DNA from: Idiomarina piscisalsi
GTDB lineage: Bacteria > Pseudomonadota > Gammaproteobacteria > Enterobacterales > Alteromonadaceae
Direction: 5' to 3'
Assembly: GCF_003987095.1 (NCBI RefSeq)
Contig: NZ_PIQA01000012.1
Span: 1 to 64,000 of the forward strand
DNA: 64,000 bases
The position numbers and the translations under genes were made by a program. Positions within the stretch are counted from its first letter, which is position 1. Each line of letters opens with the position of its first letter. Below, piece after piece: positions 59,597 to 64,000 of the stretch. Below the pieces are notes generated by a model. The model worked only from the letters and a program-made list of their open reading frames with translations, had not been told where the DNA came from and did not search any database.

Positions 59597-61519
59597 ATGA
59601 CCCTCAATGCCGCCTTGCAGACACTCGTTGACGAGTTAAAGACAGAGTATCATCGCTCGCAGTTTGAGTCTGTATTTAAGCGCAAAACCAAACACCTCAG
59701 CGGCCCCGATAAGCTGAAAGTAAAAATGGCCATTACCGAATTGGCAAAACCAGCGTTAGGCGTTGTCGATTTGCGAAAGAAAGTCCCCTATGAGGTCTTT
59801 CCTTACTCCTTTCAGGGGCGCACCCATTATTTTGACAGCCGAGCACAACAACTGTTTGAAAAAGGTCTGAAAGCGTACAAAGGCGTTTTTACCGAAGACA
59901 CTAAACAGCAAATTCTGGCGTTGAGAAATCAATACACTCATGAATTAACGGCAAGTAATACACAAGCGACTTCCTTAGACAGCTTTATAGCCGGGCATCC
60001 TTATTCTCGTCGGGAAGAGCGTATGAACTTTGTCTCGCCGATTTCTTTTACGTTAGCGGATGGACAGTCGTTCACTGCAACGTCGGTGGATATATCGACA
60101 AATGGTCTGCAAATAAAAGTGGAATCTTCCGAACAAATAAAGTCGTTACTTTTTGCTCAGCTGGAAGTGTGCTTTTCTGGCATAGCAGAGAATTTTGTGG
60201 TTAGCAGTAAGCCGTGCGTGCAATACCGCGTGGTTGCTGTGCAGAGCAGTGAACCTTATGTGTACTTGCGGCTAAAACGATTAGAAACCGATGACAACAA
60301 CGCCTTTCGCACGTTTATTGATGAGCTTATCAACCAGTATAAGCACCGCTATAAAGTCAATATTGATCATAGCTTGCAAAGGGTAAAAGCCCGTGGTTAT
60401 GAAGCGTTGTGGGCGAGCGTCTACGGTGGATTAAAAATAGTCTTGCCAGACGATAAACCAACTTGTTGTGTTCTGGCTACTGAAACTAACCGGACTTTAT
60501 TAAACAGTTGGCAAAAGCATGCCACTGATACGCTCGCGCAACTCATGGAAATGGCCTGGGTGAAGCAATCGGTTGATGAGCTGAAAGCGGAACGTAAGCA
60601 AAGTCGACGTCAGCTTTGTTTTTTCAGATTGAGTCTGCCGCTAAATAAGCGTTGGCACGAGTACATTGTTCCTGTCGCCGAATTGAGCAAAGAAGCAGGC
60701 TGGCTAGGGTCGTTATTTGCATTAAAACAGGCTGGATACCCTGTACAGATTTATGAAATAACCCTAACGCACGATGCCAAGCGACAGGCAGTATTTGCAG
60801 AGCTTCAGAAGTTGCCGCTGCCGTTAGTGAATGACACAAATGTTGAGAAGCTAGCGCTGTCAAAGTTGAAACCTTACCAGTTAAAAGACCCTTCGTTACG
60901 GAAAGTCTCAGTTATTGAGAGCGATGAGAACACTCTGTCAGTGCAATTTAGCAATTCCTTATCGAACGCCTTATTTGTTCATAAAGACGGCGGTAAGTGG
61001 CAGCCTACAGTCGCCGGCTTAATGCCCTTTAGCGAAGGTTTGCCTGAAGTCTTTAAAGACGCCGGCTTTTGGCTCAGTGACAGTGATAAAGTATTGGGGG
61101 GGCGACAGTTACAGCGGCAAATTATTGATGCGTTAAAGCGAACAAAAGATCCCAGCGATTTGCCAACGATTGTTGTATTACGAGTGCCGCACCTTCCAGG
61201 CAAAGAAACGGTAATAGGGCGGTCATTAAAGACCTACAAGACCTTTAATGAAGCGGCTGAATATGTGAATTTTCTAAAAGATGACGGTCAAATTTTAGCC
61301 TTACACATCCACGGCAGCTGCTGTGAAGCCAACTTGAGCGATGCGGTGCGTAACGAATTGTCCTATATAAGCCGCTATCTACCGCACCGGGCGAAAGAGT
61401 TTGAAGCGGAATTTCTTCAGTGTAAGGCAGTTATTACCGTGTCAGACGTGACTCAAAGCCTGATTCATTTATCGTCACTTGTACAACAGCCAAAGAGCGT
61501 TCTAAAGCAAGCCAATTAA
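59597..61519 (+). CDS. Large PilZ-domain protein, probable cyclic di-GMP receptor
   Basis: The 640-residue soluble protein has an N-terminal helical region (1-135), a PilZ domain at about 136-235 with RREERMNF and SVDISTNGLQIKV (the RxxxR and D/NxSxxG cyclic di-GMP motifs), and a long C-terminal part (about 240-640) with no motif I recognise beyond VIGRSLKTYKTFNEAAEYVNFL and LHIHGSCCEANL. Similar large PilZ proteins occur in Shewanella and Vibrio, by memory. It may sense the product of GGDEF proteins such as the one at 39.4 kb. No operon partner is evident. Confidence 0.78.
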   Translation: MTLNAALQTLVDELKTEYHRSQFESVFKRKTKHLSGPDKLKVKMAITELAKPALGVVDLRKKVPYEVFPYSFQGRTHYFDSRAQQLFEKGLKAYKGVFTEDTKQQILALRNQYTHELTASNTQATSLDSFIAGHPYSRREERMNFVSPISFTLADGQSFTATSVDISTNGLQIKVESSEQIKSLLFAQLEVCFSGIAENFVVSSKPCVQYRVVAVQSSEPYVYLRLKRLETDDNNAFRTFIDELINQYKHRYKVNIDHSLQRVKARGYEALWASVYGGLKIVLPDDKPTCCVLATETNRTLLNSWQKHATDTLAQLMEMAWVKQSVDELKAERKQSRRQLCFFRLSLPLNKRWHEYIVPVAELSKEAGWLGSLFALKQAGYPVQIYEITLTHDAKRQAVFAELQKLPLPLVNDTNVEKLALSKLKPYQLKDPSLRKVSVIESDENTLSVQFSNSLSNALFVHKDGGKWQPTVAGLMPFSEGLPEVFKDAGFWLSDSDKVLGGRQLQRQIIDALKRTKDPSDLPTIVVLRVPHLPGKETVIGRSLKTYKTFNEAAEYVNFLKDDGQILALHIHGSCCEANLSDAVRNELSYISRYLPHRAKEFEAEFLQCKAVITVSDVTQSLIHLSSLVQQPKSVLKQAN

Positions 61520-61591
61520 GCGCCTTTTCATCCTGGTTGTCATACCGCATAATCAAATGACATTACTTCAATAGTTAAGAAGGGTTGTTTT

Positions 61592-62977
61592 ATGACTAAA
61601 CAATGGTTAGCGCCTGCGCTGTTACTGGGGCTGGGTACGACGTTTTCATTCGGAGCTCATGCTCAGGACGCAGTGAGTTATGAAGACAAAGAAGAGCTGC
61701 ACGACATTGTGAAAGCCGTAGAAGCCGACAACATAGAAAAAGACATTCGTAAGTTAGTCAGCTTTGGCACCCGTCATACTTTGTCAGAAACTGAATCCGA
61801 TACTCGTGGTATTGGTGCTGCGCGTCGCTGGATTTATTCGGAGTTTGAGAAAATTTCGCAAGCCTGCGGTGGTTGTCTGGAAGTTATGTATGTCAGTGAC
61901 GTTGTGTCTGGCGAAGACCGCATTCCAGACCCGGTAGAAGTAAAAAGCGTTATTGCTATTCAAAAAGGAACAACCGATCCGAATCGCTACGTCATGATGT
62001 CAGGCGATATCGACTCTCGCGTTAGTGACGTTATGGACTACACATCAGACGCTCCCGGTGCAAATGACAATGCATCAGGTGTTGCAGGCACCTTGGAAGC
62101 AGCACGTGTTCTGAGTCAATACGAGTTTGATGGCTCTATCGTTTACGCCGCTTTGGCGGGCGAGGAACAAGGCTTGTTTGGCGGTAAAATTTTAGCGAAG
62201 AAAGCCAAGGATGAAGACTGGCACCTGACCGCCGTGTTAAACAATGACATGATTGGCAACATCGAGGGCATAAACGGGGTTATCAATAACTCAACAGCTC
62301 GGATTTTCGCAGAAGGTACTCGCATGAACGAGTCTGACCGTGAAGCCACTATGCGTCGTTACTATGGTGGAGAGGTTGACTCTCCGTCTCGCAATTTAGC
62401 GCGTTACATAGACTGGGTGGCAGACCGATATGTGCCGAACTTAGATACCATGGTCGTTTATCGCTTAGATCGCTTTGGCCGCGGTGGTCATCACAGACCC
62501 TTTAACGACCTCGGCTATCCGGGCATTCGTATTATGGAAACGAATGAAAACTACAACCGTCAGCATCAGGACTTGCGTACCGAAAATGGCATCAAATACG
62601 GTGACACTATTGACGGTGTGAACTTTGAGTACGCTGCTAAACTAACCGCATTGAACGCCGCATCATTGGCTAGCATGGCGTGGGCGCCACGACCTCCGGC
62701 AAACGTTGAAATTGAAGGGGCTGTAAAACCGGATACAACCTTACGCTGGAGTTCGCAAAGCGAAGATGAAGAGAACATTGCTGGTTATAAAGTGTATTGG
62801 CGTTTAACTGACGCACCACAGTGGCAGTTTAGCCGCTATGTTGGCAACGTGAATGAATATACGCTGGAAAACATTGTGATCGATAACTACATTTTTGGTG
62901 TAGCTAGTGTAAGCAAAGACGGCTTTGAAAGCCCGGTTGTTTTCCCAGGACCAGCAGGACAGTTTTCGATTGAGTGA
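61592..62977 (+). CDS. Secreted M28-family metallopeptidase with C-terminal FN3-like domain
   Basis: The 461-residue protein has a signal peptide (to about 25), an M28 peptidase domain (about 40-365) and a fibronectin-III-like C-terminus (about 368-460: PANVEIEG, GYKVYWRLTD, YIFGVASVSKDG). Metal and catalytic motifs seen are APGANDNASG (Asp159), LAGEEQGLFGG (Glu191, Glu192), LNNDMIGN (Asp219) and RGGHHRPFND (His300/301). The first ligand motif, usually GGHxDS, reads SGDIDS, with Asp139 in place of His. I recall this SGDIDSR variant in other gammaproteobacteria, so it may be a subfamily. Its last 8 bases overlap the next gene. Confidence 0.85.
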   Translation: MTKQWLAPALLLGLGTTFSFGAHAQDAVSYEDKEELHDIVKAVEADNIEKDIRKLVSFGTRHTLSETESDTRGIGAARRWIYSEFEKISQACGGCLEVMYVSDVVSGEDRIPDPVEVKSVIAIQKGTTDPNRYVMMSGDIDSRVSDVMDYTSDAPGANDNASGVAGTLEAARVLSQYEFDGSIVYAALAGEEQGLFGGKILAKKAKDEDWHLTAVLNNDMIGNIEGINGVINNSTARIFAEGTRMNESDREATMRRYYGGEVDSPSRNLARYIDWVADRYVPNLDTMVVYRLDRFGRGGHHRPFNDLGYPGIRIMETNENYNRQHQDLRTENGIKYGDTIDGVNFEYAAKLTALNAASLASMAWAPRPPANVEIEGAVKPDTTLRWSSQSEDEENIAGYKVYWRLTDAPQWQFSRYVGNVNEYTLENIVIDNYIFGVASVSKDGFESPVVFPGPAGQFSIE

Positions 62978-63947
62978 GACGTACTTTAAAGAACTACCTG
63001 TGCCACTGAATGACAGCGACGAACCAAGAACTGTTGGTTTTGAGCTGGAGTTCAGTGGCTTAACATTAGAACAGACATCGACAATTTTGTGCTCAGTCGT
63101 CGATGGTGAATGTGTTCGTGAATCAAAAGCAGAGCACAAAGTTAAAACCTCAGACCTGGGCACTTTCAATGTCGAAATTGACTGGGCGTACCTTAAGAAA
63201 AAAGCGAAAGCAGAGGGCGCCGACGAGTCCAGCCTGTTAAAAGAGCTGGGCAATTTAGCTGAGCGTTGGGTGCCGATTGAAATTGTCTGCCCACCGTTAA
63301 CGCTAGCGCAGTGCAAGGTCCTGACAACACTCGTTGATAAGCTTCGTAAGGCAGGCGCTAAAGGTACCGATGAGTCCTGGATAGCCGCCTATGGGGTTCA
63401 TATCAATGCTGAAATTCCCAAACTCGATGCGCCAACGGTACTGCGATATTTGCAGGCCTATGGTCTGCTGCAATGGTGGCTAATCGAGAAGCATCAGGTT
63501 GATACCACACGCAAAATCAGCCCGTATATTGATAAATACCCTGAAGACTATCTGCACCGCCTGATGACTCAGGAGGAGGCTGATATGTCGACACTTATTG
63601 ATGATTATTTGTCGTTTAACGCAACTCGAAACCGAGCGCTTGATATGCTTCCGCTGTTTAGCATGGTTGACGAAGACAGGGTTATGAATGCTGTTAATGA
63701 CGGAAAAATAAAAGCACGTCCAACGTTTCATTATCGCTTACCGAATTGCCAAATTGAGCATCCCGGCTGGCAGCTTAGTGAAGAATGGAACTTATGGTGG
63801 GTGATAGAAGCTTTGGCAAGTGACCAAAACGCTTTGGCGTATTGGCGCAATGCATTTCTCGAGGCGGAAAGGCCAATAATGGGCGTCGCCGAAACGGACT
63901 GGAAAGAAAGGCTAACGCAATGGCTCAGCGACCGCGAGTGGTGGTAA
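62970..63947 (+). CDS. Amidoligase-family protein (GS/ATP-dependent COOH-NH2 ligase fold)
   Basis: The 325-residue protein has RTVGFELEFSGLTLEQT (GxExEF), FNVEIDWAY, VPIEIVCPPLTL (ExxxPPL) and YGVHINAEIP (GxHxN), the conserved acidic and His/Asn set of Amidoligase_2 proteins, which belong to the glutamine-synthetase-like carboxylate-amine ligase fold. These are predicted to form amide or peptide bonds using ATP; substrates are unknown. TTG 62970 gives MSETYFKELP, close to the usual N-terminus, and overlaps the peptidase stop. An upstream TTG at 62925 is possible. It overlaps the glutamine amidotransferase gene by 28 bases. Confidence 0.8.
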   Translation: MSETYFKELPVPLNDSDEPRTVGFELEFSGLTLEQTSTILCSVVDGECVRESKAEHKVKTSDLGTFNVEIDWAYLKKKAKAEGADESSLLKELGNLAERWVPIEIVCPPLTLAQCKVLTTLVDKLRKAGAKGTDESWIAAYGVHINAEIPKLDAPTVLRYLQAYGLLQWWLIEKHQVDTTRKISPYIDKYPEDYLHRLMTQEEADMSTLIDDYLSFNATRNRALDMLPLFSMVDEDRVMNAVNDGKIKARPTFHYRLPNCQIEHPGWQLSEEWNLWWVIEALASDQNALAYWRNAFLEAERPIMGVAETDWKERLTQWLSDREWW

Positions 63948-64000
63948 CAGGGGCTGCACGAAAGTGGTCTCCCTCGTGGTGGTGCACCTGGCTGGCGCTC
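63920..64000 (+). CDS. Class I glutamine amidotransferase / gamma-glutamyl hydrolase-like protein, 5' end only
   Basis: The first 27 codons encode MAQRPRVVVTGAARKWSPSW and then WCTWLAL before the edge. RPRVVVTG with a Trp-rich WWxTWLA segment is how the amidoligase-linked class I GATase/PuuD-like proteins begin. In that family the enzyme hydrolyses gamma-glutamyl bonds or supplies ammonia. The overlap with the amidoligase gene supports coupling. The catalytic Cys lies outside the window, so the call rests on the N-terminus and context. Confidence 0.6.
   Translation, partial: MAQRPRVVVTGAARKWSPSWWCTWLAL

Overview
The window reads as chromosomal DNA of a marine gammaproteobacterium of the Alteromonadales type, most like Idiomarina. 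That is an inference from protein sequences and gene order; no search was run. Core gene orders match the group: rpsT/murJ-ribF-ileS-lspA-fkpB-ispH, flhA-flhF-flhG-fliA-cheYZAB-parC-parP-cheW, ccmABCDEFGHI, rssB/galU, cmoA-cmoB, yebC-ruvCAB, ybgC-tolQRAB-pal-cpoB, tRNA-Lys, nadA and gltBD. Genes are packed tightly, with many ATGA or 8-base overlaps and frequent TTG and GTG starts.

Left end (1-3600) is accessory. A partial DegT-family sugar aminotransferase runs off the edge. It is followed by three two-gene toxin-antitoxin-like modules around rpsT: a MazEF/PemIK-type pair, a HicA-like small protein with an HTH partner, and an MntA/HepT pair. The first two lie between two nearly identical copies of a terminator hairpin, one of which is the rpsT terminator. 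The HicA-like gene has no ATG, GTG or TTG start; ATC stands where the start is expected.

3.6-11 kb is housekeeping: lipid II flippase, flavin and isoleucyl-tRNA synthesis, lipoprotein signal peptidase, isoprenoid synthesis. An orphan XRE/HTH antitoxin-like gene with its own promoter follows. 11.4-12.9 kb is a four-gene minor pseudopilin operon in the order ppdA-ppdB-ygdB-ppdC. 13-25.4 kb is a flagellar export, flagellar placement, sigma-28 and chemotaxis operon that ends with the ParC/ParP polar array system. It converges on a FliK-like/FhlB-like pair. 27.5-34.5 kb is a complete System I cytochrome c maturation operon running into mlaA.

34.5-45.7 kb holds an RssB-like regulator, galU, the tRNA wobble enzymes CmoA/CmoB, a periplasmic-sensor GGDEF protein, aspS, yebC and ruvCAB. 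The gap after ruvB carries a promoter and a terminator on the minus strand that could bound an RNA of about 120 nt. 46-51.2 kb is the Tol-Pal operon, then two identical tRNA-Lys genes and nadA. 52.8-58.7 kb is glutamate synthase. The right end (58.7-64 kb) has a YeeZ-like NAD-binding protein, a large PilZ protein, a secreted M28-type peptidase with an altered metal-site motif, and overlapping genes for an amidoligase and a class I glutamine amidotransferase cut by the window edge.

The features most worth a second look are the terminator-flanked TA island, the start-less HicA-like gene, the candidate antisense-strand RNA after ruvB, the triple acidic repeat in CheA, and the peptidase-amidoligase-amidotransferase overlap cluster.
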